From: Thiogranum sp.
GTDB taxonomy: Bacteria > Pseudomonadota > Gammaproteobacteria > DSM-19610
DNA: 64,000 nucleotides
Direction of reading: 5' to 3'
Assembly: GCA_024102665.1 (NCBI GenBank)
Contig: JAGFJP010000132.1
Span: forward strand, 1-64,000
Part shown: positions 51,851 to 64,000 of the stretch, piece after piece
Position numbering within the stretch: position 1 is the first letter of the stretch
Layout of the letters: each line of letters begins with the position of its first letter
Made by a program: the position numbers and the translations under genes
Notes under the pieces: generated by a model
Databases searched by the model: none
Told to the model about the DNA's origin: nothing
The model's input: only the letters and a program-made list of their open reading frames with translations

Positions 51851-53353
51851 ATGACGATAACTCAAAACGACACCGCTGACCAAAAGCTGCTTCGTTCGAA
51901 ACTGTTTTGGGTCGGGATTCTCTATTTTGCTGAAGGGTTCCCGCTCGGTATGTTTTACGACGTATTCCCGGTCCATTTCCGCACACAGGGCATCGAACTG
52001 TGGAAGATCGGGTTTATGAGCCTGCTTGGTCTGGCCTGGACGCTCAAGTTTCTTTGGGCGCCGGCGATCGACCACTTTCGCCATCACCGCCGCTGGATGT
52101 TCAGCGTCGACATGATAATGGCGCTGGTCATGGCAATATTCGCCTGGCACACCGAGTTCGGGCCCTGGGTCTGGTGGGCGATCGGTCTGTTCACCCTGAT
52201 GTCCGCGACCAATGATATCGCCATTGACGGATACACCATCGAGATGCTTAACAAGCGCGAACTCGGAATCGCCAACGGGTTGCGAATCGGATTTTACCGC
52301 GTTGGCATGCTCGCGTCCGGTTTTGTACTTATGCTTGCCGATGTATGGGGATGGACGGGCACTTACCTGGCTGCCATGATGCTATTCACGGCATCAGGCA
52401 TCGCCTGCCTGATGGCTCCACGCGAAATGCGCAAGGAAGGAAGTGGCACTCTCAGCATTACCCGCGAACTGAAGGCTCTCCTTATCCATCCTGCGACATT
52501 CACCCTCGTGGTTCTGTTTCTGCTGGGTGTCCTGTGGCTCGCGGACAACGCCACGAAATGGTCAGCAACCACAGAGGCTTTCTGGCCCTATGCACTTGGC
52601 ACTGCGGCACTATTGATAACGGGCGCCCTGATCTTCTCACGCACAGCAAACACAATACGTATCGAAGAGCAACGAACACCTTTGACCGAAGGGCCGGTGT
52701 TCGGCGCGTTGCTCAGCATGCTGCGGCGCCCCTACATTATCCCGGTAATCGCATTTGTACTGCTTTTCAAGCTCGCCGATAGTTCTATGGGTTTTATGAT
52801 CAAGCCTTTCTGGGTAGACGCGGGATTCAGTGCTGGCGAAATCGGTCTGGTCTCGGTAAATATAGGTCTCGCACTGTCAATCGCCGGCGGTATTACCGGT
52901 GGCTGGTATACAGACAGAGTGGGCATTTTCCGCTCTCTCTGGCTGCTCGGTCTATGGCAGGCCTTTTCTAACCTTGGTTACGCCTACGCCGCGTACAGCA
53001 TTCCCCTTGCCGAAACGGGCGTGGCGATGAATGAAAGTCAGAAATGGCTGATGTACGGCGCCAGCGCGGTCGAGTCGTTTGCCGGCGGCCTGGGCACTGC
53101 TGCTTTTCTGGCTTTTCTGATGGCCATCGTCAACAAACAGCACTCCGCCACCGAGTACGCAATACTCTCATCCGTCTTCGCGCTCAGTCGGTCTGTAGCG
53201 GGATGGGCCGGGGGCTTCGGCGCCGACACGCTGGGTTACAGTGACTACTTCCTTTTGACATTCTTTCTGGCGTTCCCGGCCTATCTCTTGCTGCCGTGGG
53301 CGAAACGCATGATGCAATATTCAGAACAGCAAAGTGACTTCGGGCAGCGTTAG
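51851..53353 (+). CDS. AmpG-like MFS permease
   Basis: 500 residues with about 12 or more transmembrane segments. The N-terminal signature (GILYFAEGFPLGMFYDVFPV, then AWTLKFLWAPAIDH) is that of the AmpG/PAT branch of the major facilitator superfamily; ATNDIAIDGYTIEML and GFYRVGMLASGFVLML are also typical. AmpG imports muropeptides for cell-wall recycling. Some PAT members carry other substrates, so AmpG is a likely but not certain call. It starts with ATG 85 bp from the divergent UreH-like gene. Confidence 0.85.
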   Translation: MTITQNDTADQKLLRSKLFWVGILYFAEGFPLGMFYDVFPVHFRTQGIELWKIGFMSLLGLAWTLKFLWAPAIDHFRHHRRWMFSVDMIMALVMAIFAWHTEFGPWVWWAIGLFTLMSATNDIAIDGYTIEMLNKRELGIANGLRIGFYRVGMLASGFVLMLADVWGWTGTYLAAMMLFTASGIACLMAPREMRKEGSGTLSITRELKALLIHPATFTLVVLFLLGVLWLADNATKWSATTEAFWPYALGTAALLITGALIFSRTANTIRIEEQRTPLTEGPVFGALLSMLRRPYIIPVIAFVLLFKLADSSMGFMIKPFWVDAGFSAGEIGLVSVNIGLALSIAGGITGGWYTDRVGIFRSLWLLGLWQAFSNLGYAYAAYSIPLAETGVAMNESQKWLMYGASAVESFAGGLGTAAFLAFLMAIVNKQHSATEYAILSSVFALSRSVAGWAGGFGADTLGYSDYFLLTFFLAFPAYLLLPWAKRMMQYSEQQSDFGQR

Positions 53354-53393
53354 TACGCTCCACCGATACTTCTGCCGGTAAAGTGCACGAGGT

Positions 53394-54206
53394 TCAGGCC
53401 GGATCGACAAATCTCGAATATTCGCCACGCGGCTCGATGCTATAATCATAATCCACAATCAGCGGCGCATGGTCAGAGAACCGTGTTTTCTTGTAGATGC
53501 TGGCGCGTTTAACCCGTTCAGCCATCGCCGGCGTAACTACCTGATAGTCAATTCGCCATCCAACGTTCTTTTCCCAGGCACGACCACGGTTGGACCACCA
53601 GGTGTACTGCTCCTCCCGGCTGTCGACACGGCGAAACGCATCCGCGTAGCCCGCAGCACCAAACAACTGATCCATCCAGGCGCGTTCCTCGGGCAGAAAG
53701 CCGGAGTTCTTCAGATTGCCTCGCCAGTTCTTCAGGTCAATGCGCTTGTGGGCAATATTCCAGTCGCCGCAGATAATATACTCGCGGCGCCTGCGCCGCA
53801 GCTCGCGCAGGTGCGGCATAAATCGAGCCATCATCTCGAATTTCCTTTGCTGCCGCTCTTCGCTCGAGGAACCTGAGTGCATATAAAGCGAAACGACACT
53901 AAGAGTACCGAACTGCACCTCCAGGTAGCGCCCTTCCGCATCCACATCCGGCCAACCCAGACCCTCGATTACCCTGTCAGGCTTATGCCGGGAATAGATC
54001 GCCACTCCGCTGTATCCCTTTTTTGCCGCGTCATGGAAACAAGCGTGATAATTCCGTGGCCAGAATATCCTGTCCGCAAGCTGGTGAACCTGTGCCCTGG
54101 TTTCCTGCAAACAAACAAGATCGGCGCGCTGGCGGAGCATCCATTGGTAAAACCCCTTGCGAGCCGCCGCCCGGATGCCGTTGACGTTGATGGTAACTAC
54201 GCGCAT
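53394..54206 (-). CDS. xth: Exodeoxyribonuclease III family nuclease at the crc locus
   Basis: 270 residues of the EEP nuclease fold. Catalytic residues of ExoIII are all present: Asn8 in NVNGIRAAARKG, Glu35 in CLQETRAQ, Asp148 and Asn150 in CGDWNIAH, Asp220 in WRIDYQ, Asp245 and His246 in FSDHAPLIVDYDY. So it should be an active AP endonuclease and 3'-5' exonuclease. It is divergent from pyrE (63 bp), as is crc in Pseudomonas, and shares many Crc-like segments (RREYI, FLPEERAW, GYADA). Pseudomonas Crc has lost the catalytic residues; this protein has not. Confidence 0.93.
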   Translation of the reverse strand: MRVVTINVNGIRAAARKGFYQWMLRQRADLVCLQETRAQVHQLADRIFWPRNYHACFHDAAKKGYSGVAIYSRHKPDRVIEGLGWPDVDAEGRYLEVQFGTLSVVSLYMHSGSSSEERQQRKFEMMARFMPHLRELRRRRREYIICGDWNIAHKRIDLKNWRGNLKNSGFLPEERAWMDQLFGAAGYADAFRRVDSREEQYTWWSNRGRAWEKNVGWRIDYQVVTPAMAERVKRASIYKKTRFSDHAPLIVDYDYSIEPRGEYSRFVDPA

Positions 54207-54269
54207 ACGTTCTCCAATCGATATTCAACGTGTATCATACCCAGGCAGTTCATGTTGCGGTGATATGAT

Positions 54270-54911
54270 ATGCAAGAGTACAAGAAAGAGTTTCTCGAAT
54301 TCGCCCTGGAGGCAGGAGTCCTGCGTTTCGGCGAATTCACGCTGAAATCCGGACGCATCAGCCCCTATTTCTTCAATGCTGGATTGTTCAGCACCGGGCG
54401 CCATCTGGCACGCCTTGGTCGATTCTATGCCCGCGCAATTATCGATTCAGGCACGGAGTTCGATATCCTGTTCGGTCCCGCCTACAAGGGCATCCCGCTG
54501 GCTGCCGCCACGGGGATTGCGCTGGCCGATCACCATGACCTGGACGTTCCCTGGTGCTTCAATCGCAAGGAAGCGAAAGATCATGGCGAAGGAGGTAGCA
54601 CAGTGGGTGCCGAACTGCGCGGCCGGGTCCTGATTATCGATGATGTCATCACCGCCGGCACCGCCATCCGTGAGTCAATGTCAATCATCGACGCCGCCGG
54701 CGCACGGGCGGTAGGCGTGGTGATTGCGCTGGACCGTCAGGAGCGCGGCCAGGGGACGCGCTCTGCGATTCAGGAGGTGGAACAGGACAGCGGCCTCAAA
54801 GTCACAAGTATCGTGACACTGGCCGAATTGCAGGAATTTCTTGCCGACAGGCCGGGTGACGACCAATCTCTGAATGCGATAAGAGCTTATCGCGAACGTT
54901 ATGGCGTATAG
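54270..54911 (+). CDS. pyrE: Orotate phosphoribosyltransferase
   Basis: 213 residues. It makes orotidine-5'-phosphate from orotate and PRPP. Motifs: [52 protein letters not shown] (catalytic loop) and the PRPP-binding [18 protein letters not shown]. Fifth pyrimidine-related gene in the window, but 11 kb away from pyrRBC'. Convergent with the TauE gene. Confidence 0.97.
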   Translation: MQEYKKEFLEFALEAGVLRFGEFTLKSGRISPYFFNAGLFSTGRHLARLGRFYARAIIDSGTEFDILFGPAYKGIPLAAATGIALADHHDLDVPWCFNRKEAKDHGEGGSTVGAELRGRVLIIDDVITAGTAIRESMSIIDAAGARAVGVVIALDRQERGQGTRSAIQEVEQDSGLKVTSIVTLAELQEFLADRPGDDQSLNAIRAYRERYGV

Positions 54912-54934
54912 CAGCCGCATCACTGTAAGCGGGC

Positions 54935-55681
54935 CTATCCCGCAATCAGCTTGATGCCGATAGCGAGCGCAACAAATTCGAATACGCGTTTGATCATGCG
55001 GTTACCCTTGATGATGGCCAAATGCGCCCCGAGATAACCGCCGAGCAGCGAACCCGCCAGCAGCGCCGGCAACCAATCCCAGCGCACTTCGGACAGAATG
55101 GCCAACATTACTGCACCGGCCCCATTCCAGAATATCCCTACCAGCACCAGTGTATAGGCGACCGCGCGCCGGTAATCGAACCCGAACCAGCGCACCAGCC
55201 ACAGCGTGACAAACAACCCGGTCCCGGAAGTCAGCGAACCGTTGAGCACGCCGATCATGAAAAGCACCACACCGCCTACGGCGAAACCCGTGTAATCGCG
55301 GTGTCTCGCCACATTGCTCTGACCAAGCCACGGATTCAACCAGGAATACAATCCGAGACCGGCTGTCAACGCTCCGAGAGCAATTTCCGCGACGCGTCCA
55401 GGAACGCCGATGATGATATTTGCACCCAGCACAACTCCCGGCAATCCGGAAGCAAGTATAAATAAAACAAGGCGTTTTTCGAGTGCACCCTCTCTCAAGT
55501 GACGTACGGTTGCGCCGATACCAAGTGCGACGCTGGCCACCTTGTGCGTTGCAAGCGCGACAGCGAACGGCAAACCAAGGAAGATCAGCGCTGGCAACTG
55601 GATCAGTCCTGCCCCTCCTCCGGAGAAGGCGGAAAACAGATTGGCTACCAGTGAAATCGCGAACAAGACCAGTTGATCCAT
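54935..55681 (-). CDS. TauE/SafE family permease
   Basis: 248 residues, about eight transmembrane helices, COG0730 family: N-terminal ANLFSAFSGGGAGLIQLPAL and ATHKVASVALGIGATVRHLR, second half GFAVGGVVLFMIGVLNGSLT and GGYLGAHLAIIKGNRMIKRV. Members export sulfite, sulfoacetate or other organic anions. In a sulfur oxidiser a sulfite or thiosulfate role is attractive but unproven. The frame is open 86 codons further upstream, but homology begins at the ATG at 55681 (MDQLVLFAIS), so I use that. It is unrelated in sequence to the UreH-like protein at 51 kb. Confidence 0.86.
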   Translation of the reverse strand: MDQLVLFAISLVANLFSAFSGGGAGLIQLPALIFLGLPFAVALATHKVASVALGIGATVRHLREGALEKRLVLFILASGLPGVVLGANIIIGVPGRVAEIALGALTAGLGLYSWLNPWLGQSNVARHRDYTGFAVGGVVLFMIGVLNGSLTSGTGLFVTLWLVRWFGFDYRRAVAYTLVLVGIFWNGAGAVMLAILSEVRWDWLPALLAGSLLGGYLGAHLAIIKGNRMIKRVFEFVALAIGIKLIAG

Positions 55682-55722
55682 AGTTCGTTTACTCGCAACC
55701 GAAACAATCAAACGGAATCGAT

Positions 55723-59836
<4,114 letters not shown>

Positions 59837-59871
59837 CAGAATCCCTGGATAATCAAACTGACGGCAGCTTC

Positions 59872-60327
59872 TCAGGCGCGGCCGGTATGACCAAATCCGC
59901 CTGCTCCCCGGTCACTATCGACAAATTCATCAACAACTTCAAACCCGGCGCGCACCACCGGCACGAAAATCATCTGGGCAATCCGCTCACCGGGCTGGAT
60001 CGTGAAAGTGTCGGCGCCTCGGTTCCAGCACGACACATACAACTGTCCCTGGTAGTCCGAATCGATCAATCCGACCAGATTTCCAAGAACGATGCCGTGC
60101 TTGTGCCCCAGGCCGGAACGCGGCAGCAGCACCGCTGCCAGACCGGGGTCAGCGATATGAATGGCTATGCCCGTGGGAAGCAACTCGGTCTGGCCGGGAC
60201 CAAGGATCAATGTCTGGTCCAGGCAGGCGCGCAGGTCCATGCCGGCCGAGCCGTCGGTAGCATAATCCGGCAGGGGAAATTCCGTGCCGATACGTGAATC
60301 CAGAATCTTAAGCTGAATGCTTTGCAT
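59872..60327 (-). CDS. dut: Deoxyuridine 5'-triphosphate nucleotidohydrolase
   Basis: 151-residue trimeric dUTPase with all five motifs: [48 protein letters not shown] and the C-terminal [12 protein letters not shown]. It hydrolyses dUTP, preventing uracil in DNA and supplying dUMP. Its start overlaps the coaBC stop by 20 bp. Confidence 0.97.
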   Translation of the reverse strand: MQSIQLKILDSRIGTEFPLPDYATDGSAGMDLRACLDQTLILGPGQTELLPTGIAIHIADPGLAAVLLPRSGLGHKHGIVLGNLVGLIDSDYQGQLYVSCWNRGADTFTIQPGERIAQMIFVPVVRAGFEVVDEFVDSDRGAGGFGHTGRA

Positions 60328-61546
60328 CGTTCTCCGTCGAAATCCTGAGACAAGGTTGTGATGAATACAGTGTCGCTATCTGCTCGATCAGCAGGCGTGC
60401 GAGCCGCGTCTTGGAATCCCGCGCCAACAGGCGGCTGCCACCTTCCCAGACGAGCAGCAGTTCGTTGTCGTCGGTATCGAACCCCAGGTTCCGGCCGACA
60501 CGATTCGCGGCGATCAGCTCGACGCCCTTGAGCAGGCGCTTTTTCTGCGCATGCTGCTCCACGTCTTCCGTTTCAGCGGCGAATCCGACACAGAACGGCC
60601 GCCGCGGGAGCGCGGAAACGGTCGCCAGGATATCGGCCACCGGCTCCAGCGGCAGCGACCACTGCTGCGCCTGCTTCTTGAGTTTTTGCGCCGCCGGGCG
60701 CGCCGGCCGGTAGTCCGCGACCGCCGCAGCGCTGATAAACAGCTGACAACCGGCTTCAACGCGATCGAGAACAGCTGCCAGCATGTCGCCGGCGGATTCG
60801 ACCCGGGTCAGATGCACGCCAACCGGCGCGTCGAGCGCGGTGGGGCCGCTGATCAGCTCTACCCGAGCCCCCGCATCGCGCGCTGCCGCGGCAATCGCGT
60901 AACCCATTTTGCCGGAACTCCGGTTACTGATATAACGCACCGGATCAACCGCTTCCCGGGTCGGCCCCGCGGTAAGCACCACGCTCACTCCGGCAAGCGC
61001 CCCACTGGAGAAGGAATCCGATAACGCCCGCACCAGGGCTTCGGGCTCGAGCATGCGGCCAGGACCGTTGTCACCGCACGCCTGGGCTCCCTCGGCTGGC
61101 CCCAGTATTGCCACGCCGCGTTCCTGCAGGTAACGCACATTGTCCCGGGTAGCCGCATGACGCCACATCCCCTGGTTCATGGCCGGGGCGACGCACAGCG
61201 GCGCCGTACTGGCAAGGCATATCGCTCCCAGCAGATCATCGGCCCTTCCATGCGCCAGCCGGGCCAGCGTATCGGCGGTCGCCGGCGCAATCAGGAGCCT
61301 GTCCGCCCAGCGTGCCAGCTCAATGTGATCCATGGAGGTGCGATCGTCCGACCAGTCACTCCATACGGGTTGGCCGCTGAGTGCCTGAAAGGTCCGCGCG
61401 GTGACGAATTCGGTCGCGGCCCGGGTCATGACCACGCGCACGACCGCTCCGGCCGCACGTAGCTGGCGTACTAACTCAGCACTCTTGTAGGCTGCGATTC
61501 CCCCGGAAACGCCCAGCAGAATGCGTTTGTCAGAAAGCAGATTCAT
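60308..61546 (-). CDS. coaBC: Phosphopantothenoylcysteine decarboxylase / synthetase
   Basis: 412 residues, both coenzyme A steps in one chain. The N-terminal FMN decarboxylase (CoaC) has [20 protein letters not shown], the catalytic His region [20 protein letters not shown] and [11 protein letters not shown]; the C-terminal synthetase (CoaB) has [39 protein letters not shown] and the K-rich [18 protein letters not shown]. First gene of the four-gene operon with dut, algC and argB; the same order is found in Pseudomonas. Confidence 0.97.
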   Translation of the reverse strand: MNLLSDKRILLGVSGGIAAYKSAELVRQLRAAGAVVRVVMTRAATEFVTARTFQALSGQPVWSDWSDDRTSMDHIELARWADRLLIAPATADTLARLAHGRADDLLGAICLASTAPLCVAPAMNQGMWRHAATRDNVRYLQERGVAILGPAEGAQACGDNGPGRMLEPEALVRALSDSFSSGALAGVSVVLTAGPTREAVDPVRYISNRSSGKMGYAIAAAARDAGARVELISGPTALDAPVGVHLTRVESAGDMLAAVLDRVEAGCQLFISAAAVADYRPARPAAQKLKKQAQQWSLPLEPVADILATVSALPRRPFCVGFAAETEDVEQHAQKKRLLKGVELIAANRVGRNLGFDTDDNELLLVWEGGSRLLARDSKTRLARLLIEQIATLYSSQPCLRISTENDAKHSA

Positions 61547-61610
61547 GTCGTGGGAGTGTACCAGAACCGGCGCTTGCAGGAAGAGAACGTTTGCGGACCA
61601 AGCGACTGAC

Positions 61611-61666
61611 TTTACAGCGCATCTGCTCTACCTCATTATCCTCACCGGATCACTGACGGCCGTCAG
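61611..61666 (+). promoter_or_regulatory. Putative radC promoter and palindrome
   Basis: TTTACA (61611-61616), 17 bp, CATTAT (61634-61639) is a fair sigma-70 pair about 90 bp before radC. Just downstream CTGACGG-CCGTCAG (61653-61666) is a perfect 14-bp palindrome. It is not a LexA box (CTGT-N8-ACAG). Confidence 0.45.
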
Positions 61667-61729
61667 GGACAGGGATATCCCGGGACACGGCGTCACAATA
61701 CGAGAGCCGGCAAAACAAGGAGGTTACCC

Positions 61730-62404
61730 ATGTCCATTCGTCACTGGCCCGAGACTGAGCGCCCCCGGGAAAAACTGCTGTCCCTCGGCCCGCAATCGCT
61801 CTCCGACGCCGAATTGCTCGCTATTTTCCTGCGCACCGGTATTGCCGGCCAGAACGCTGTGGAGCTGGCCCGTGCGTTGATCGGCGAGTACGGCGGCCTG
61901 CGCGCCCTGTTGCGAGCCGACAAGCGCCGTTTTTGCGCCACCCGGGGACTGGGGCATGCCAAGTATGCCCAGCTCCAGGCCGTTCTTGAACTCGGCCGGC
62001 GCCATCTGCGAGAAGGTCTTGCGCGCGGTGACATGCTGAAAAACCCTTCGGATACAGAAACATATCTCACATCGCGGCTGCGCGACTATCCGTACGAAGT
62101 ATTCGCATGCCTGTTTCTGGACACCCGGCATCGGGTCATTACCTACGAGGAACTTTTCCAGGGCACCATTGACAGCGCGACGGTACATCCCCGCGAAGTC
62201 GTACGCCGCGCACTGCAGCACAACGCCGCCGCGGTCATCCTGGCGCATAACCACCCCTCGGGGCTGGCCGAACCGAGCGAGGCTGACCGGCGCATAACCG
62301 GGCGGCTCAAGGATGCTCTTGGACTGGTGGACATCAGGGTTCTGGACCACTTCGTCATCGGGGACCGGGGCTCGGTTTCTTTCAGTCAGCGGGGATGGCT
62401 ATAA
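61730..62404 (+). CDS. radC: RadC family JAB-domain protein
   Basis: 224 residues: N-terminal helix-hairpin-helix region ([38 protein letters not shown]) and C-terminal JAMM metallo-domain with [14 protein letters not shown] and the Glu in YEELFQGTI. Once thought to be a DNA-repair protein, its true role is unclear. AAGGAGG stands seven bases before the ATG. The radC-rpmB-rpmG order beside divergent coaBC is conserved in gammaproteobacteria. Confidence 0.96.
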   Translation: MSIRHWPETERPREKLLSLGPQSLSDAELLAIFLRTGIAGQNAVELARALIGEYGGLRALLRADKRRFCATRGLGHAKYAQLQAVLELGRRHLREGLARGDMLKNPSDTETYLTSRLRDYPYEVFACLFLDTRHRVITYEELFQGTIDSATVHPREVVRRALQHNAAAVILAHNHPSGLAEPSEADRRITGRLKDALGLVDIRVLDHFVIGDRGSVSFSQRGWL

Positions 62405-62482
62405 GCCCTGGTCAAAGCTCTGAATATCAAGCGCATAGATGCCGCAAGGATGGAAACCCGGGGCTCCGGTAGCCGCCCTTTC

Positions 62483-62542
62483 TTGTCTACACGGCATCAC
62501 TCTGGTATAAAGCGCGATTCTCTTTGCCCGTCGATGACGGGC
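62483..62542 (+). promoter_or_regulatory. rpmBG promoter and leader hairpin
   Basis: TTGTCT (62483-62488), exactly 17 bp, TATAAA (62506-62511) is a strong sigma-70 promoter. Transcription would start near 62518. The short leader holds a 7-bp perfect hairpin GCCCGTC-GAT-GACGGGC (62526-62542), 25 bp before the rpmB ATG and near its GAGGA ribosome site. Confidence 0.75.
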
Positions 62543-62567
62543 TGTGGAAGGTTTTGAGGAATTTATC

Positions 62568-62804
62568 ATGTCCAAAGTCTGTCAGGTTACCGGGAAGCGC
62601 CCGATCACGGGCAACAACGTTTCCCATGCGCACAACAAGACCCGCCGCCGGTTCCTGCCGAACCTGCATAGCCATCGCTTCTGGGTTGAAAGCGAAAGCC
62701 GCTGGGTCAAACTGCGTGTGTCCTCCAAGGGTATGCGCATCATCGACAAGCTCGGCATCGAGTCAGTGCTGACCGACATCCGCGCCCGTGGCGAAAAGGT
62801 CTGA
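62568..62804 (+). CDS. rpmB: 50S ribosomal protein L28
   Basis: 78 residues, exact family length. N-terminus [20 protein letters not shown], then [20 protein letters not shown] and [16 protein letters not shown]. The ATG at 62568 has GAGGA eight bases upstream; an ATG eight codons earlier is not used. Cotranscribed with rpmG, 11 bp away. Confidence 0.98.
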   Translation: MSKVCQVTGKRPITGNNVSHAHNKTRRRFLPNLHSHRFWVESESRWVKLRVSSKGMRIIDKLGIESVLTDIRARGEKV

Positions 62805-62815
62805 GGAGATAGAGC

Positions 62816-62971
62816 ATGCGTGACAAGATCAAGCTGGTTTCCAGCGCCGGTACCGGGCATTACTACACTACCACGAAGAACAAACGCACCATGCCGGACA
62901 AGCTCGAGCTGAAGAAATACGATCCCGTGGTGCGCAAGCACGTGACGTACAAGGAAGCGAAGATCAAATAG
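62816..62971 (+). CDS. rpmG: 50S ribosomal protein L33
   Basis: 51 residues. Begins [20 protein letters not shown] and ends [17 protein letters not shown]. No cysteine is present, so it is the zinc-free C-minus form of L33. GAGGAG lies 8 bases before the ATG. Second gene of rpmBG, closed by a strong terminator 14 bp later. Confidence 0.98.
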   Translation: MRDKIKLVSSAGTGHYYTTTKNKRTMPDKLELKKYDPVVRKHVTYKEAKIK

Positions 62972-62984
62972 TGCGTGGTTCGAA

Positions 62985-63029
62985 CGAGCATTAAAAAAGC
63001 CCGGTCAACCCGGGCTTTTTTAATGCTCG
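62985..63029. terminator. Bidirectional terminator after rpmG
   Basis: A 20-bp perfect inverted repeat (62985-63004 with 63010-63029, core GCCCGG / CCGGGC) with a five-base loop. The arms contain AAAAAA and TTTTTT, so it works for rpmBG on plus and the desaturase on minus. Confidence 0.95.
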
Positions 63030-63064
63030 CAGCCTGTCGGGCCCGAGCGATCGCAGCGCGCAGA

Positions 63065-64000
63065 TCAGGCCGGTTGCAGGCTGTAGCCCTTCAGCCTCTG
63101 CGCGAAATCCTGCAACGCCTTGATACCAGTGTCTTCCGCCTGCTGGCACCACTCCTGCAATGCCTGCAGCAGATGCTCATGGCTCGCTGCCGACCGGCCC
63201 CAGATATCCTGCAGCCGCTCGCGAAACTGGTAGGCAATGCGCAAATTGGAAAAACGCATCAGGGCGCCTTCGAGCAGGCCGCGGCTGCCTGCATCCAGCA
63301 TCTCGGGATTGCGCAGCAGCACCCGCCTGTTACGCCAGAAACGGCTGCGGCGTGTTTCCCGGTGCATGCGGCATTCCTGGCGCAAAACCGGCAACAGCAC
63401 CTGGCGGGCATAATCGGACATGACGTGAAAGCGACTGACGACCACAGCGCGCAGCGTGTCCATATCCACCCGATCCTTGCATTCGAGCACATACGGAACC
63501 GGCATCACCTTGCGGACTCTGGCCAGACCGAGCCCCTGCAGCAGCTGAATGTAGGCCCAACCCAGATCGAATTCCCACCACTGGTGCGAAAATTTTGCGG
63601 AACTGCCGAAGGCGTGATGGTTGTTATGCAACTCTTCGCCACCGATCAACAACCCGAGCGCGACGATATTGCGCGACGCATCGGGCGTCTCGTAGTTGCG
63701 GTAGCCCCACCAGTGACCGATGCCATTGATGACGCCGGCCGCCCAGAACGGAATCCAGAGCATTTGCACGCCCCACAAAGCGATACCGGCAAAGCCAAAC
63801 AGCAGGTAGTCGACCACCAGCAGGATTGCAACGCCCAGAATCGGAAAACGGCTGTACAGTCGTTTCTCGATCCAGTCATCCGGTGTGTTATGGCCGAATT
63901 GATCCAGCGTCTGTGTATTGCCGGCCTCGGCGCGGTAAAGCTCGGCGCCCTGCCAGAGAACAGTGGCGATCCCGCGCGTTTGCGGGCTGTGAGGATCCTG
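63065..64000 (-). CDS. Fatty acid desaturase, 3' part
   Basis: The 5' end is beyond the window; 311 C-terminal residues are visible, reading in frame from base 64000 (DPHSPQTRGIATVLWQGAEL at the edge, then LDQFGHNTPDDWIEKRLYSR). The third histidine box is ELHNNHHAFGSSAKFSHQWW, typical of membrane acyl-CoA/acyl-lipid delta-9 desaturases (DesA/OLE1 family). Two further hydrophobic helices precede it (VDYLLFGFAGIALWGVQMLW). About 180 residues after the catalytic part are basic and helical, a normal tail for this bacterial branch. It introduces a double bond into membrane fatty acids. Confidence 0.93.
   Translation of the reverse strand, partial: QDPHSPQTRGIATVLWQGAELYRAEAGNTQTLDQFGHNTPDDWIEKRLYSRFPILGVAILLVVDYLLFGFAGIALWGVQMLWIPFWAAGVINGIGHWWGYRNYETPDASRNIVALGLLIGGEELHNNHHAFGSSAKFSHQWWEFDLGWAYIQLLQGLGLARVRKVMPVPYVLECKDRVDMDTLRAVVVSRFHVMSDYARQVLLPVLRQECRMHRETRRSRFWRNRRVLLRNPEMLDAGSRGLLEGALMRFSNLRIAYQFRERLQDIWGRSAASHEHLLQALQEWCQQAEDTGIKALQDFAQRLKGYSLQPA

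Overview
The window looks like the chromosome of a gammaproteobacterium, most likely a chemolithoautotrophic sulfur oxidiser with type IV pili. Three things point there: an electron-transfer module of the Qmo/Hdr type at the left edge, a Calvin-cycle-style sugar-phosphate cluster (tkt-gap-pgk-pyk-fba), and long stretches whose gene order matches Pseudomonas (pilGHIJK-chpA-chpC, gshB-tonB-yqgE-ruvX-pyrR-pyrB-pyrC', pilU-pilT, proC-yggT-yggU, coaBC-dut-algC-argB, radC-rpmB-rpmG). The sulfur-oxidiser label is inference from the Qmo/Hdr genes; no dsr, apr or sox gene is in view. No tRNA, rRNA, insertion sequence, prophage or CRISPR array was found.

Layout. 1-3.0 kb: 3' part of qmoB, then hdrC and hdrB, closed by a strong terminator. 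3.1-11 kb (minus): glycogen phosphorylase, a GltD-like flavoprotein with a C-terminal ferredoxin domain, and pyruvate:ferredoxin oxidoreductase, arranged as one operon from stored glucan to acetyl-CoA. 11.15-12.15 kb: stress kinase srkA. 12.2-19.2 kb (minus): tkt-gap-pgk-pyk-fba, with long hairpins between several genes and a 340-bp upstream region packed with inverted repeats. 19.6-26.2 kb: a redoxin, then the methyl cycle metK - SAH riboswitch - ahcY - metF, then bioA and rsmE.

26.2-37.4 kb (minus): the Pil-Chp chemosensory system (pilG, pilH, pilI, pilJ, pilK, chpA, chpC; no chpB). 37.5-44.3 kb (plus): gshB, tonB, yqgE, ruvX, pyrR, pyrB, a dihydroorotase pseudo-enzyme and a PyrK-like flavoprotein, many with start/stop overlaps. 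44.3-46.5 kb (minus): the pilus retraction ATPases pilU and pilT. 46.6-53.4 kb: proC, yggT, yggU, a dynamin-like GTPase, a DUF4426 lipocalin-sized secreted protein, a UreH-like membrane protein and an AmpG-like transporter. 53.4-57 kb: an exonuclease III at the position Pseudomonas uses for crc, pyrE, a TauE-family permease and a DUF4124 protein. 56.4-61.5 kb (minus): coaBC-dut-algC-argB. 61.7-64 kb: radC, rpmBG and the 3' part of a fatty acid desaturase.

The genes mostly are central metabolism and surface motility. The least ordinary items are the QmoB-HdrC-HdrB arrangement without a membrane subunit, the dyad-rich control region in front of the Calvin-type cluster, the palindrome at the presumed start of the glucan/PFOR operon, the orphan PyrK-like protein beside an inactive dihydroorotase, the dynamin-like GTPase standing where Pseudomonas has metXW, and an active-looking nuclease at the crc locus. 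I did not find a clear wholly new system.
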